Below are positions 45,094 to 54,370 of a DNA stretch of 64,000 bases, piece after piece (within the stretch, counting starts at the first letter, position 1; each line of letters starts with the position of its first letter). Source of the DNA: Planctomycetota bacterium (GTDB lineage: Bacteria > Planctomycetota > Phycisphaerae > UBA1845 > PWPN01); NCBI GenBank assembly GCA_029550525.1, contig JAKPHF010000036.1, forward strand, positions 1-64,000, given 5' to 3'. The notes under the pieces were generated by a model. That model was not told the DNA's origin, searched no databases, and was given only the letters and a program-made list of their open reading frames with translations. Position numbers and translations under genes: made by a program.

Positions 45094-46056
45094 TCACGAC
45101 GAAACCGCGAATACGTGTCCCTCGCGCGGGGCCACGCCAAGTAGACACAAGGCGGTTTCCAGCGGCCCGCGCCGCGACGGCGGCGCCGCGTCCCATCGAC
45201 CGATGAGATCGGCCGTCCAGTTGGCATCCATCGCGTTCCACACGTTCAGTGCGATCGCCGCCCAACCCAGCGAGAACAACGACGTGATCGTGCCTCGCCG
45301 GCTCAACAGCCAGTTCCACGCGGCGGCCGTCAGGTCGTCCGGTTCATCGGCCAGTGCAACCAATGCCATCGCGGTAGGAACAACCGCGGGCGACAAGTCG
45401 TTACCGAGCACCTGCGGCTCGCCGTAATTCCACCCGCCCTCGGCGGTCGCTCGACTGCGCAGCATGGCCGCCGCCGTCCGCACGCGTTCGTGAGAGCCGT
45501 ATCCCTGCCGCTTGAGGAAGATGACAGCCGCCGCAGTCGGCTCGACAAAGCTGTAATCGCCTACCGTCCAAGGCCAGCCTGCCAGCGTCGTATCGTAACC
45601 GTACAGGAACGTGGGCGTGGGGTTCAGAACGAAGACGGTGCTGGCGAGCAGCCAGTCGGCGGCAGCTCGCGCGGATTCCGAAAGGCCGCCCGCAGCCAGC
45701 GCCATGGCAGCCAACGGTGTGGTCCAGGTCGGTTGAGCGACGACCGTCGAGGTGGCGAACGAATTGTCGACCAGCCGGCGAGCTTCCAGAAACGCCAGAG
45801 CCGGGGAGATCTGCGGGGCGTCCGGACGAAACGCCTGCAACGCCATCAAGGCCAGGGCCGTCGCCTCGGTCTGAGACTGTCCCCCGCGCAGGTAGCCCCA
45901 GCCCCCGTCGCCGTTCTGAGCCTCGGCCAGTTCGGCCAGGGCTGCGTCGGTCCAGCTCTGCAGATCCGCGATAATCGAATCACCCTCCGGCCGAGCCCGC
46001 GTGCGGCCGGGCCCACGCCGCGGCCGCGAATCGCCGCCGTCCTGCGACGAGAGCAT
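45094..46056 (-). CDS. Terpenoid-cyclase/prenyltransferase-like alpha-toroid protein, non-catalytic type
   Basis: A 320-residue protein made of alpha-alpha toroid repeats like those of squalene cyclases and prenyltransferase beta subunits: ELAEAQNGDGGWGYLRGGQS (a QW-type motif), QTEATALALMALQAF, TPLAAMALAAGGLSES, ATAEGGWNYGEP and VPTAMALVALA. The DxDD or zinc-site residues of the active enzymes are not visible, so it is likely a binding or structural member, common in Planctomycetota. There is no signal peptide; the first 27 residues are Arg/Gly-rich. The ATG at 46056 lacks a clear ribosome site. Divergent from the PIN-TRAM gene. Confidence 0.72.
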   Translation of the reverse strand: MLSSQDGGDSRPRRGPGRTRARPEGDSIIADLQSWTDAALAELAEAQNGDGGWGYLRGGQSQTEATALALMALQAFRPDAPQISPALAFLEARRLVDNSFATSTVVAQPTWTTPLAAMALAAGGLSESARAAADWLLASTVFVLNPTPTFLYGYDTTLAGWPWTVGDYSFVEPTAAAVIFLKRQGYGSHERVRTAAAMLRSRATAEGGWNYGEPQVLGNDLSPAVVPTAMALVALADEPDDLTAAAWNWLLSRRGTITSLFSLGWAAIALNVWNAMDANWTADLIGRWDAAPPSRRGPLETALCLLGVAPREGHVFAVSS

Positions 46057-46210
46057 TGGCCCCGCTGACTGCCCAGCAGTATACTCGCGGCCATATCATT
46101 CGCCACTGCCTCGCGCAGCTGTGCTTTCTGGGGCAGGCAAGCCGCGAGATTTCGCGGACGGGATTCATACGTGTTATCGACAGACGGCCGATGCCGTTGG
46201 GAGATCATCC

Positions 46211-47284
46211 ATGCTCCTGAGTGTTCTGCGGGCCATTTTCGCCATCATCATCGTGGTGGTCGGCATGAACTATGCCGAGCAGGTCTACCGCGAACTCCAG
46301 CCGTTCCAGCCCGAGGCCATCCTGGTCATCTCGCTGGGCATCGCCTTTTTGGTCATCGGTCTGGACGTGTTTATCCCGCACAAGTCGCTCCTGGCCATCT
46401 CGGGCCTGTTCTTCGGGTTGATCGTGGGCATGCTCATCACCTACGGGGCCAGCCGGATCATCGATCTGCTGGTGAACGCCTACGAACCGGGCGCGACCAA
46501 CGATCCCCTGATCAGTACGACCAAGGTCGCGATCGGCGTCATCGCCTGCTATCTGTCGATCAGCTTCATCCTGCAAACCAAGGATGACATCCGCTTCGTC
46601 ATCCCGTACGTCGAGTTCGCCAAACATCGCAAGGGCTCGCATCCCTTGATCCTCGACACGTCGGTCATCATCGACGGACGGATCGCCGACGTGCTGGAGA
46701 CCTGGCTCGTGGATGTGCCCGTGATCATCCCCCGTTTCGTGCTGGAGGAGTTGCAGACGGTCGCCGACAGCGGCGACCGGCTGAAGCGCAACCGTGGCCG
46801 TCGCGGGCTGGACATCGTCAACAAACTCCAGAACATCCCCATGCTCGAGGTGCAGTTCCAGGACGTCCGCATGACCCGCGAAGAGGCGGCCGAGCCGGTC
46901 GATCATCAATTGGTCAACCTCGCCCAGAAGATCGACGGCCGCATCGTGACCAACGACTACAACCTCAACAAGGTGGCCAAGATCCGCGGCGTGGGCGTGC
47001 TGAACATCAACGATCTGGCCAAGGCCCTGCGGCCGCTGTTTCTGCCCGGCGAAACCATGTCCGTCAAGATCATCAAGCCCGGCGAGGAACCGGGCCAGGG
47101 CGTGGGCTACCTCGAGGACGGAACCATGGTGGTGGTCGAAGCGGCCCGCGACAAGATCGGCCAGACCGTGTCCATCATTGTGACCAGCGCGCTGCAGACC
47201 AGCGCCGGCCGGATGGTCTTCGGACGTATGGAAGGCTACCGTCCGCCCGAGCGGCCCGGCCGCCGCGAATCCCGCGACGCGTAA
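46211..47284 (+). CDS. Membrane PIN-TRAM domain protein (YacL-like)
   Basis: A 357-residue protein with four N-terminal membrane segments (about residues 1-125), a cytoplasmic PIN nuclease-type domain with the acidic residues in PLILDTSVIIDGRIADVL, FVLEELQTVADSGD, RGRRGLDIV and RIVTNDYNLNKVA, and a C-terminal TRAM domain (GQGVGYLEDGTMVVVEAARD). This is the YacL architecture widespread in Gram-positives and Planctomycetota; a membrane-tethered RNase is the likely role. Start is ATG 46211, preceding the first membrane helix; the frame upstream overlaps the divergent gene's 5' end. Confidence 0.92.
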   Translation: MLLSVLRAIFAIIIVVVGMNYAEQVYRELQPFQPEAILVISLGIAFLVIGLDVFIPHKSLLAISGLFFGLIVGMLITYGASRIIDLLVNAYEPGATNDPLISTTKVAIGVIACYLSISFILQTKDDIRFVIPYVEFAKHRKGSHPLILDTSVIIDGRIADVLETWLVDVPVIIPRFVLEELQTVADSGDRLKRNRGRRGLDIVNKLQNIPMLEVQFQDVRMTREEAAEPVDHQLVNLAQKIDGRIVTNDYNLNKVAKIRGVGVLNINDLAKALRPLFLPGETMSVKIIKPGEEPGQGVGYLEDGTMVVVEAARDKIGQTVSIIVTSALQTSAGRMVFGRMEGYRPPERPGRRESRDA

Positions 47285-47341
47285 GAGCCGCCCGTCGACC
47301 GACCCGTTAACGAAATCCTTCGTGTTTTGTTGGAGGAGTTC

Positions 47342-49612
47342 ATGCCTCGCTGTTTGGCCGTTCGCCTATGCGTCGCGCTCGTCTCTTGCGCGCCGATTCG
47401 CCCACTGTTTGCCGAGGTCTTGATTGACGAGCGCTTTCAAGCACCGCTCGATCCGGCCATCTGGGATGTCGATCCGGCCGCCACGGTGGCCGACGGTAAG
47501 CTGACGCTGCCCGCCCGCAAAGCAGCCGTCCTGAAGAACCTCACCACGCGCTCGGCCATCGCCATCCGCTTTCGCGGGCGGCTGCTCGGGACGGGCCACG
47601 ATCCGCACCTGGGGCTGCGATTCGGCCCGCCCGACCGGACCGACCGCTACCTCCTCACCGTGCGTCCCGAGGGAGCGAACGGCTTTTTGTTCTTCACCGA
47701 TCGGCAGGCCGACAAAGAAATGTTCCGCGCGTTGGGCTATCTCGATCCGTTAAAACGTGGCTCCGAGATCGTGTTGCGAATCTACCCCAAGGGCAGACGC
47801 ATCACGTACGACTGCGACGGCGCGTTCTACGGCGAGCGTGTGCTGGCCGAGGACGAGATGACCGACCTTGGCGAACTGACCGGTTTTGCGTTTTATGGCC
47901 GCCCTGAGGGCTCCGAGTGGTCGGCGATCTCGATCGAAACCATCGACGACACGCCCGCTCCGGCGTACGACGTGAAAATCGACCGGCCCACGCCCACGTG
48001 CGTGTTCCCCAGAGGGAAGAAGATCGCGCCGCGGCTCGCGTTCCTGGAAGCACACGGCCTCCCGCTCGATGAGCAGTTCCTGGCGGTCTGCCTCCAGGGC
48101 ATCGTCAACCAGGAAGAGGCTCGCGTATACCTGGGCTTCCACAGCTACGTCCAGATCCCCACCGGCGAGGACTGGCGAAGCGTGCTCGTTGCCCGCGGAC
48201 ATAGTTTCGACACTCTGTCGGACGTGGGCGCGCTCATGCGGCAATTCGAGTCATCGGTCGAAGGTGTGATCCTGTATGATCCGGCAGCTTGGTCGTCGCG
48301 CGAGCATCCGGTTGAGTCGCATCAGATCAACATCGCCACTACCGCAGCCGGCATCCTGCGGGCGGTGCCGGTCACGCCTGAGCAGAAGGAAAAGTACTTC
48401 CCTGACGCCCGCGTCGTGCTCGATCTGCGCAACCGCTGGACCAACGCTCGCGACGCGTATGCATGGGCCTGGAAGGAATTCTGGCCCCGGTGTAACCAGC
48501 GGGCCATCGCCCACCTGGAAAACACCGACTATTGCATGCCTGTCCGCGATTACGTGGTCGCGCAAAAGCTCTTCGCGTTTCTCTCCTCCGACGTCCGCAA
48601 CGAGGCGGACTATCGATTCTACATGGACATGATCGCGGCCATGCCCGCCAACGCGCCCGTGATCGGCATGACCGCCCTGCTCTACGGCCCGCGCAACCCG
48701 CAGGCCGTCTTCGACGAGGATGCGCTGTTCCGCGTCGCCGGCGAGTTGGGCAAGCACTTCGTGTACGCTTTCTCATCGGGCAACCTGAGCGTGCATTCGG
48801 CCGTGCCCATTGAACGGCTCGCCCCGCCGCCAGCGCCACCCGCCCCTGAGCTCGATCCGAGCAAAGTCTACCTGGCGTTCATGATCTCCGAGGGCGAAAA
48901 TCTTTCGTGGGCCATGGACCTGCGTTCGATTGCGTTTCGCGGCCAGGATCGCGGCACGGTGCCCAAGGGCTGGAGCCTGGCCGGCGCGATGATCGACTTG
49001 TGCCCGGCCATTCTCGACGACTATTACCGGCGTGCGACGCCCGCCGACGCGTTCTTCCTCGACGGTGCGGGTGTGGCCGACCACTACAACCTCAACCTGT
49101 ACGGCATTCGCCTCGCCCCCGAGCAGCGCGAGGCCGTGCGACGCCAATTCCTCGAGATCACGCGGACGTATCTCGATCGCATGGGGTTGAACATCGTCCG
49201 CCCGTTCGATCCCACGTCGAGCATTCCGCATCACCGTCTCGAGGAGTACGTCCGCGAGTTGCCCGGCCTGACTGCCCTGTTCACGGGTTACAACGCGGAG
49301 CGCGGCCTTCGACCCGGCGAGCCGCGTGAGTTTCTGATCGGCGACGTGCCCGTCTTCCGCACCCGCGTGTCGTCAGCCGGGCCGGCCAGTGACGAGCAGA
49401 ACGCGGCCGTCCTCGTCCGCAACATCCGCGCCGCCGCCGGCGAACAGCGCCCGGCGTTTCTCAACGTGTTCGTGCTCGGCAACTACGTGATCCACAGCAC
49501 GCGTTGCCTCCAACTGACCATGGACCAACTCGGGCCGGACTATGTCGCCTTGCGACCGGAGCATTTCGCGGCGCTGTACAAGGAGCATCTGCGAAAAGCC
49601 GGTGAGCAATGA
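47342..49612 (+). CDS. Secreted GxGYxYP-family-like putative glycoside hydrolase
   Basis: A 756-residue exported protein: signal peptide to about residue 24, a beta-sandwich of about 170 residues, then a large domain related to the GxGYxYP family. Landmarks: LAVCLQGIVNQEEARVYLGF, KVYLAFMISEGENLSWAMD, GTVPKGWSLAGAMIDLCPAI split across the usual W-S-L-x-P position, and YYRRATPADAFFLDGAGVADHY, where typical members have GxGYxYP; here it is eroded to GAGVADHY. GGAGGAG stands 5 bases before ATG 47342. Enzymatic activity is unproven for the family. It probably belongs to the carbohydrate locus controlled by the GntR/LacI-type regulator downstream, which is inference. Confidence 0.7.
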   Translation: MPRCLAVRLCVALVSCAPIRPLFAEVLIDERFQAPLDPAIWDVDPAATVADGKLTLPARKAAVLKNLTTRSAIAIRFRGRLLGTGHDPHLGLRFGPPDRTDRYLLTVRPEGANGFLFFTDRQADKEMFRALGYLDPLKRGSEIVLRIYPKGRRITYDCDGAFYGERVLAEDEMTDLGELTGFAFYGRPEGSEWSAISIETIDDTPAPAYDVKIDRPTPTCVFPRGKKIAPRLAFLEAHGLPLDEQFLAVCLQGIVNQEEARVYLGFHSYVQIPTGEDWRSVLVARGHSFDTLSDVGALMRQFESSVEGVILYDPAAWSSREHPVESHQINIATTAAGILRAVPVTPEQKEKYFPDARVVLDLRNRWTNARDAYAWAWKEFWPRCNQRAIAHLENTDYCMPVRDYVVAQKLFAFLSSDVRNEADYRFYMDMIAAMPANAPVIGMTALLYGPRNPQAVFDEDALFRVAGELGKHFVYAFSSGNLSVHSAVPIERLAPPPAPPAPELDPSKVYLAFMISEGENLSWAMDLRSIAFRGQDRGTVPKGWSLAGAMIDLCPAILDDYYRRATPADAFFLDGAGVADHYNLNLYGIRLAPEQREAVRRQFLEITRTYLDRMGLNIVRPFDPTSSIPHHRLEEYVRELPGLTALFTGYNAERGLRPGEPREFLIGDVPVFRTRVSSAGPASDEQNAAVLVRNIRAAAGEQRPAFLNVFVLGNYVIHSTRCLQLTMDQLGPDYVALRPEHFAALYKEHLRKAGEQ

Positions 49613-49615
49613 AAG

Positions 49616-49800
49616 ACTTGAGACCTGAGTCCTGAGGCTTGAGCGGAGGAAAAAGCCGAACACGTGCTTAATGGGACATATAGAGGACACAACTCTGTAA
49701 CGTCATAGGGCCGTCACAGACTGCTTTGTGTCCCGTTTCTTATCCGTGCCCGTCCGCGTCATCCGTGGCTCAAGACCATCCGTGGTCCCAGAAACATCCA
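49616..49800. repeat. Heptamer array and ATCCGTGG-type repeats
   Basis: ACTTGAG, ACCTGAG, TCCTGAG, GCTTGAG at 49616-49643, beginning three bases after a stop codon, then repeated ATCCGTGG/CGTCCGCG words at about 49742-49792. No gene. Confidence 0.8.
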
Positions 49801-49807
49801 GTGATCA

Positions 49808-50971
49808 TCAGTGGAGTGTTGCCACGGACTGACGTTCGATCAGATCCACGTCGATCAGTACTTGGGTGATCTGACGCTGACCGCTCTGGCGCGGCGCGGG
49901 CGACTGGATGCGCTTTTCGAGCAGTTCGACGGCCACGCGCCCAATCTCGTCCGTCCGCTGTGAGACGATGGTCATCGGTGGTGAGACGGCGTGCGCGACT
50001 TCGATGTCGTCAAACGCGATGACCGACACGTCTTCGGGGATGCGCAGACCCAGTTGGCGGCACGCTTCATACACTCCCCAGCCGGTGTACGAATCCACCG
50101 CCAGCACCGCCACTGGTTCCCGCAGGTCGCGAAGCAAAGGCAGGATGGCCTGGCAGCCGCCCCACCACTTTCGCCCCTGCCGGTAGCCTTCCTGATGGAC
50201 GGTCAGATCGATCCACGCCTTCCATTCCGGCCGTGGCTCGATGCCGGCCCGACGCAGCGCCTGTTCATAGCCGGCCAATCGGGAAACCACCGAGGAGGCA
50301 ACCGGCGGATGAGTCAGAAAGAAGACACGCTGATGCCCACGTTCGATCAGATATCGCGTGGCCAGTTGGGCGCCGGCCTCGTGATCCGAGCTAACGAGGT
50401 CGGCCCGAAGCCCGGGGGCTCCCATGTCCACCAACACCATGGGAAAGTTGTTCGCTTGAAGGGCGTGCAGGGCATCGGCAGTGGTCGTACTCGAGAACGG
50501 CGGCAGAACGATGGCGCCGCGAGCCCCCATTTCCGGCAAGCTCCGAATGTTGGCTGCCTCCAACTCGACATCCCAATGGGCGTCCAGTAAGGCGACGGCC
50601 CAGCCGTCCCGTTGCCCCGCCTGCTGCGCGCCCCGGGCGATGGCAACCTGGAAGGTGCTGGTCAGGTCGGAACCGATAAATGCGATTCTTCGCAGTCCCC
50701 GGCCCCCGACCGCCGGGCGTACGAACGAACCGACGCCGGCAATGCGGTAGACATGGCCTTCGCTCTCCAGCGTGCGCAACGCCCGGCGAACGGTCATGGT
50801 GCTGACCGACAGCTCGCTGGCCAGTTCCTTGAGCGCCGGCAGCTTGGTGCCACCGGCCAATTGTCCTTCCTCCAGCCGCCGCCGCAATGCTTCCGACACG
50901 CTGCGGTGCAGAAACCCGCTCCGGCCCCGCGAAGCTTTTCGGCTGCTCGGATTGGACGGCTCGCTTCCCAT
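49808..50971 (-). CDS. GntR-HTH/LacI-type sugar-binding transcription regulator
   Basis: A 387-residue regulator like AraR: an N-terminal GntR winged helix (LHRSVSEALRRRLEEGQLAG, GTKLPALKELASELSVS, TMTVRRALRTLESEGHVYRI) joined to a LacI/periplasmic-binding-protein effector domain (LRRIAFIGSDLTSTFQVAIA, GARGAIVLPPFSSTT, VLVDMGAPGL, DHEAGAQLATRYLIERGHQRV and PEDVSVIAFDDIEVAHAVSP). It probably binds a sugar and represses neighbouring carbohydrate genes. Start is ATG 50971; a TTG at 50980 is possible. A perfect inverted repeat just upstream of the start is a likely autoregulatory operator, and the divergent LamG gene may share the control region. Confidence 0.9.
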   Translation of the reverse strand: MGSEPSNPSSRKASRGRSGFLHRSVSEALRRRLEEGQLAGGTKLPALKELASELSVSTMTVRRALRTLESEGHVYRIAGVGSFVRPAVGGRGLRRIAFIGSDLTSTFQVAIARGAQQAGQRDGWAVALLDAHWDVELEAANIRSLPEMGARGAIVLPPFSSTTTADALHALQANNFPMVLVDMGAPGLRADLVSSDHEAGAQLATRYLIERGHQRVFFLTHPPVASSVVSRLAGYEQALRRAGIEPRPEWKAWIDLTVHQEGYRQGRKWWGGCQAILPLLRDLREPVAVLAVDSYTGWGVYEACRQLGLRIPEDVSVIAFDDIEVAHAVSPPMTIVSQRTDEIGRVAVELLEKRIQSPAPRQSGQRQITQVLIDVDLIERQSVATLH

Positions 50972-50982
50972 TCCATCCAATC

Positions 50983-50998
50983 TATCACGGTGTGATCA
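50983..50998. promoter_or_regulatory. Inverted-repeat operator candidate between the GntR/LacI-type gene and the LamG gene
   Basis: TATCACGGTGTGATCA: inverted repeat ATCAC-GGT-GTGAT, 12 bases from the regulator's start. The half-site TATCAC recurs at 51051-51056 (CTGTATCACAG). A plus-strand TATAAT lies between them at 51007-51012, so a bound repressor would cover the divergent promoters. Confidence 0.6.
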
Positions 50999-51188
50999 AA
51001 ATGCAATATAATGTTTCAGCGGCAGATATAGCGATCCTCTTATGGGACTGTATCACAGAATCAGCACGAAAGACCATCACGCCAAGATTATTTTTATTGA
51101 CTCCAAAGCCGTGCCCGGAGTAAACTGACCGTGCAAATCTTCGGCATGTGTTTCAGGCCGTCTCGGCCACCGGGAAAGGAGAACTCGC

Positions 51189-52331
51189 ATGCGTTCCCAA
51201 CACGTCCGCGCCCTCATGTCAATGACTGCGTTCCTGGCCATCAGTGCCGGCGTATACGCCGTCCCTCCCACTCCTCTCCAAGATGCTTATTGGCGAATGG
51301 AGGAAGGCGAGCCAGGCACGAGGGTAAAAGAGAGCAGTCCTAATTTGGCAACCGGCACCGTACTCGACAGCATCAACGAGAACCACATGAGGCGATTCAC
51401 TCCCGATCCTCCGGCCGATTTCCATGCCCCGATTTACAGTACGGACGTGCCCGGTTCGATCATCCCCGCCACCGCAGAGCCGAATACGCTTTCACTATAC
51501 TTCGAGGGCGGCTTTCCGGGAGGCATCGGAGGCGTCGATCTGTATGCGGACACGAAGCCGATCAACAACCCGTTGGTGACCACCTTCACGCTGGAAGCCT
51601 CGTTCAAATCCGATGCAGTCGGCCCGGGCTTGGCGCAAACCATCGTCTGCAAGGAGAGCAGGAGCGACGACGCAACGAGTGATGCTCCTCCTTTGTCGCT
51701 GAAGATCACCGGCACCGAGGATCCCCGGCTGATGATTCAACTGCGGGATAAGGGCAACAACCTCGTAACTATTGAGAGCCTTGCCCCCATCGAGGCTTAC
51801 AAGTGGTATCACGCTGCGGTAGTAGGCACTGTCCAACAAGTGTCGCTGTACCTCGACTCCAATGATGGAGCCGGCTACGTCCTCCAGGGTACCGCCCCGG
51901 TTTCCGGTGGCGGCCCGTTGTACCAGGGCGCCAACAACGACTATGACTCGACCTGGAGCATCGGCAAGGGCATGTGGGAACGGAATCTCAGGGATTGGTT
52001 CAAGGGATTTATCGACGAGGTCCGGCTGTCCAACGTCGCCCTCGCGCCGAACCAATTCTTATGGGCCCGCTCGAGACTGCCGGGCGACTTGAACAAGGAC
52101 TGGAAGGTGGACATCGACGACCTGGTGATCTTCGAGGCCTGCGCCACGGGCCCGGCTGTGCGGTACGATCCGCAAGCCCTGCCTGACGGCTGCACGCTGG
52201 AGGCGGATCCCGACGGCATCATCCCGGCCGACATCGACGGCGATCGCGACGTAGACATGGCCGACTTCAGCGTGCTCCAACGCTGCTACGGAGCCGACGG
52301 CGATGATCCCACCCAAAACTGCGGGGACTGA
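51189..52331 (+). CDS. Secreted LamG-like protein with dockerin-type calcium loops
   Basis: A 380-residue exported protein: signal peptide (to about residue 24, GVYAVPP), a LamG/concanavalin-like jelly-roll (about 30-290, with TFTLEASFKSD, YKWYHAAVVGTVQQVSLYLD and WFKGFIDEVRLSNVALAP), and a C-terminal pair of dockerin-like Ca2+ loops (DLNKDWKVDIDDLVIFEAC and DIDGDRDVDMADFSVLQRC). This is a classic planctomycete surface-protein plan; LamG modules bind glycans, and the EF-hand-like loops may anchor or dock the protein. AAAGGAGAA precedes the ATG. Divergent from the GntR/LacI-type regulator and followed by a terminator. Likely role: glycan binding. Confidence 0.85.
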   Translation: MRSQHVRALMSMTAFLAISAGVYAVPPTPLQDAYWRMEEGEPGTRVKESSPNLATGTVLDSINENHMRRFTPDPPADFHAPIYSTDVPGSIIPATAEPNTLSLYFEGGFPGGIGGVDLYADTKPINNPLVTTFTLEASFKSDAVGPGLAQTIVCKESRSDDATSDAPPLSLKITGTEDPRLMIQLRDKGNNLVTIESLAPIEAYKWYHAAVVGTVQQVSLYLDSNDGAGYVLQGTAPVSGGGPLYQGANNDYDSTWSIGKGMWERNLRDWFKGFIDEVRLSNVALAPNQFLWARSRLPGDLNKDWKVDIDDLVIFEACATGPAVRYDPQALPDGCTLEADPDGIIPADIDGDRDVDMADFSVLQRCYGADGDDPTQNCGD

Positions 52332-52370
52332 CGCCTGACGTCGACAGCTACATGCTTTCACGGTAAAACC

Positions 52371-52398
52371 ATCGCCGGGACTCGACGGTCCCGGCGAT
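52371..52398 (+). terminator. Terminator after the LamG gene
   Basis: Perfect 10-bp stem ATCGCCGGGA/TCCCGGCGAT (52371-52380 with 52389-52398), followed by TCTCTT. It ends six bases before the lnt ATG. Confidence 0.8.
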
Positions 52399-52404
52399 TC
52401 TCTT

Positions 52405-54177
52405 ATGTCCAAACGCAAGCTGAATGCGATCAAACCGGTCTCGCCGGTGAAGTGCGACCCCGTCCAAAACCGCCGTGGCCGCGCCGCGAGGCTGGCCTCC
52501 GCTGCGCTGCCCGGCCTGGCGTCGGGTTTGCTGTTGACGCTCTCCTTCGCCCCGTTCGGACTGGCTTGGCTGGCCTGGATCGGGCTGGTGCCCTGGCTGC
52601 TCACCGTGAACAATCGAGCCACGCTGGCCGGCGCCTTCGCCGCCGGATTGATGGGCGGGTTGGTGTTCTTTGCCTCGAGTCTCTGGTGGCTTTGGACGGC
52701 GACACTGCCCGGGACGGTCGCCCTGATCCTTTACTTCTCGCTCTACTGGGGACTTGCCGGGGTTCTCCTGCGCGGCGTCTGCCCGCTCAGGATCGGCGCG
52801 AGCCCGTCGAGCGGCCGATGTGTCGCCGCCGTGCTGATCGTCGCGGCGATCTGGACCGGCGTGGAATGGCTGCGGGCCTACCTCATCCGCGGGTTCCCGT
52901 GGCTCCTGCTGGGCTGCTCGCAGACGCCCTACCCCGTTCTGTGCCAAATAGCCGACGCCACAGGTGCCAGCGGGATCACGTTCTGCCTCATCCTGGTCAA
53001 CGCACTGGGCAGTCTGGTCATCCTGCAGCGAGAGCGACTCCGCTCCGTGGTTCCGGCGGTGCTCGTCACGGCGGCAATACTGCTGGCGGTGGTGAGCTAT
53101 GGTGCTTTCCGCCTGGGCCAGGATTGCACGACGGCCGGTCCCTCCATCATGGTTGTCCAGCCCAACAACCCTCACCTGCCCGGAGGGACGGCGACCGCCT
53201 CACGGGAAGCAATCGCCGCCTACCACCTGGACACGACGCGACGAGCTCTCGCGTACGAAAGGCCTGACCTGGTGGTCTGGCCGGAGACGGTCATGCCGCC
53301 GCTCAACGCGGAAGCCCGAGAGCAACTGGCCGGATCACCGGGTGGCGAAACGATCGCCGAGGTTCACGAGGGCATCGCCCGGACGGCGTCGGCCGCATCC
53401 ACCACGATCGTCACCGGAGGATATTACGTCGGTGACTGGAAGCGAGAAGGCACCGCGCGCGTGGGCACGGACTTGCGAAACTCGGCCTACTGCTACACGC
53501 CCGAGGGCCAACAGACCGCGACGCGGTATGATAAGTCGGCTCTCGTACCCTTTGCCGAAACCGTCGCGTTCCAATCCGTGCCTTGGCTACATCGGATCAT
53601 GCTCTGGCTCTCGCCGCCGGTGGCCGCTCAGCCCCTGGTGGCGGGCGATCCGAACGCCTCGCCCGTCTTCGAACTGCCGCCGCTCGCGAGTCAGGTCGCC
53701 CCAGCAAGTGCATCCGCCGAGAGTCAGCCGGCCTCGCGCCCCGCTCCAACCATCCCGTTTATCTCGCCGATCTGTCTCGAGAACATCGAAGCGCCACACG
53801 TGGCCCGGCTGCTCCGATCGCCCGTGCCCGGCCGCAAAAGGGCCGAGTTTCTCGTGAACCTCAGCAACGACGGTTGGTTTTCCGCTCAGCAGCACTGGCA
53901 GCACTGGCAGATGATCACGCTGCGCTGCATCGAAAACCGCGTGCCCATGGCCCGCAGTTGCAACACAGGCATCAGCGGATTCATCGATTCCAATGGGCGA
54001 ACGCTCGAACTCATCCCGCCGTACACGGAGGGCATCGCCGTCCACACGATCGCGCTCGATCGCCGCATCTCCCTCTATAACCGTTACGGTGAGTGGTTTG
54101 GTGTGACGTGTGTCGTCATGACGGCGCTGACCATGCTTCGAGCAATCATCAAACGTGTGCATGGTGCAAGGCTCTGA
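52405..54177 (+). CDS. lnt: Apolipoprotein N-acyltransferase
   Basis: Adds the third acyl chain to the N-terminal Cys of lipoproteins in the inner membrane, fitting the many lipoproteins in this window. The N-terminal half has about six to seven membrane helices (LTLSFAPFGLAWLAWIGLVPWL is the family opener, read across residues 44-65). The C-terminal nitrilase-like domain has the triad Glu294 (VVWPETVMPP), Lys377 (RYDKSALVPFAE) and Cys457 (FISPICLEN), then NLSNDGWF and NTGISGFIDSNGR. It is longer (590 residues) than E. coli Lnt because of a Ser/Pro/Ala insert before the Cys (about 425-448). No ribosome site is visible before the ATG. The stop codon lies inside a heptamer repeat. Confidence 0.95.
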   Translation: MSKRKLNAIKPVSPVKCDPVQNRRGRAARLASAALPGLASGLLLTLSFAPFGLAWLAWIGLVPWLLTVNNRATLAGAFAAGLMGGLVFFASSLWWLWTATLPGTVALILYFSLYWGLAGVLLRGVCPLRIGASPSSGRCVAAVLIVAAIWTGVEWLRAYLIRGFPWLLLGCSQTPYPVLCQIADATGASGITFCLILVNALGSLVILQRERLRSVVPAVLVTAAILLAVVSYGAFRLGQDCTTAGPSIMVVQPNNPHLPGGTATASREAIAAYHLDTTRRALAYERPDLVVWPETVMPPLNAEAREQLAGSPGGETIAEVHEGIARTASAASTTIVTGGYYVGDWKREGTARVGTDLRNSAYCYTPEGQQTATRYDKSALVPFAETVAFQSVPWLHRIMLWLSPPVAAQPLVAGDPNASPVFELPPLASQVAPASASAESQPASRPAPTIPFISPICLENIEAPHVARLLRSPVPGRKRAEFLVNLSNDGWFSAQQHWQHWQMITLRCIENRVPMARSCNTGISGFIDSNGRTLELIPPYTEGIAVHTIALDRRISLYNRYGEWFGVTCVVMTALTMLRAIIKRVHGARL

Positions 54178-54352
54178 GCTTTGAGCTGTGAGCTATGAGC
54201 CAGACATCCGGCGCACAACTGAGAGCTGACACCGGAAGGCCTACCTCATCCGTAGTTCAATAAACCGTGGATGGCGCAAAATACCACGCATGAAAAAGAT
54301 GAACTTGTCCGCTCTGCAAATCCGCGAGAATCTGCGTCGATCTGCGGACGAG
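54171..54352. repeat. Heptamer array and ATCTGCG-type repeats across the end of lnt
   Basis: GCTCTGA, GCTTTGA, GCTGTGA, GCTATGA, GCCAGAC (54171-54205), including the lnt stop, then ATCCGCGAGAATCTGCGTCG and ATCTGCGGACG (about 54321-54352). No gene apart from the last codons of lnt. Confidence 0.8.
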
Positions 54353-54370
54353 TGCTGCCCCGTGGTGGCG

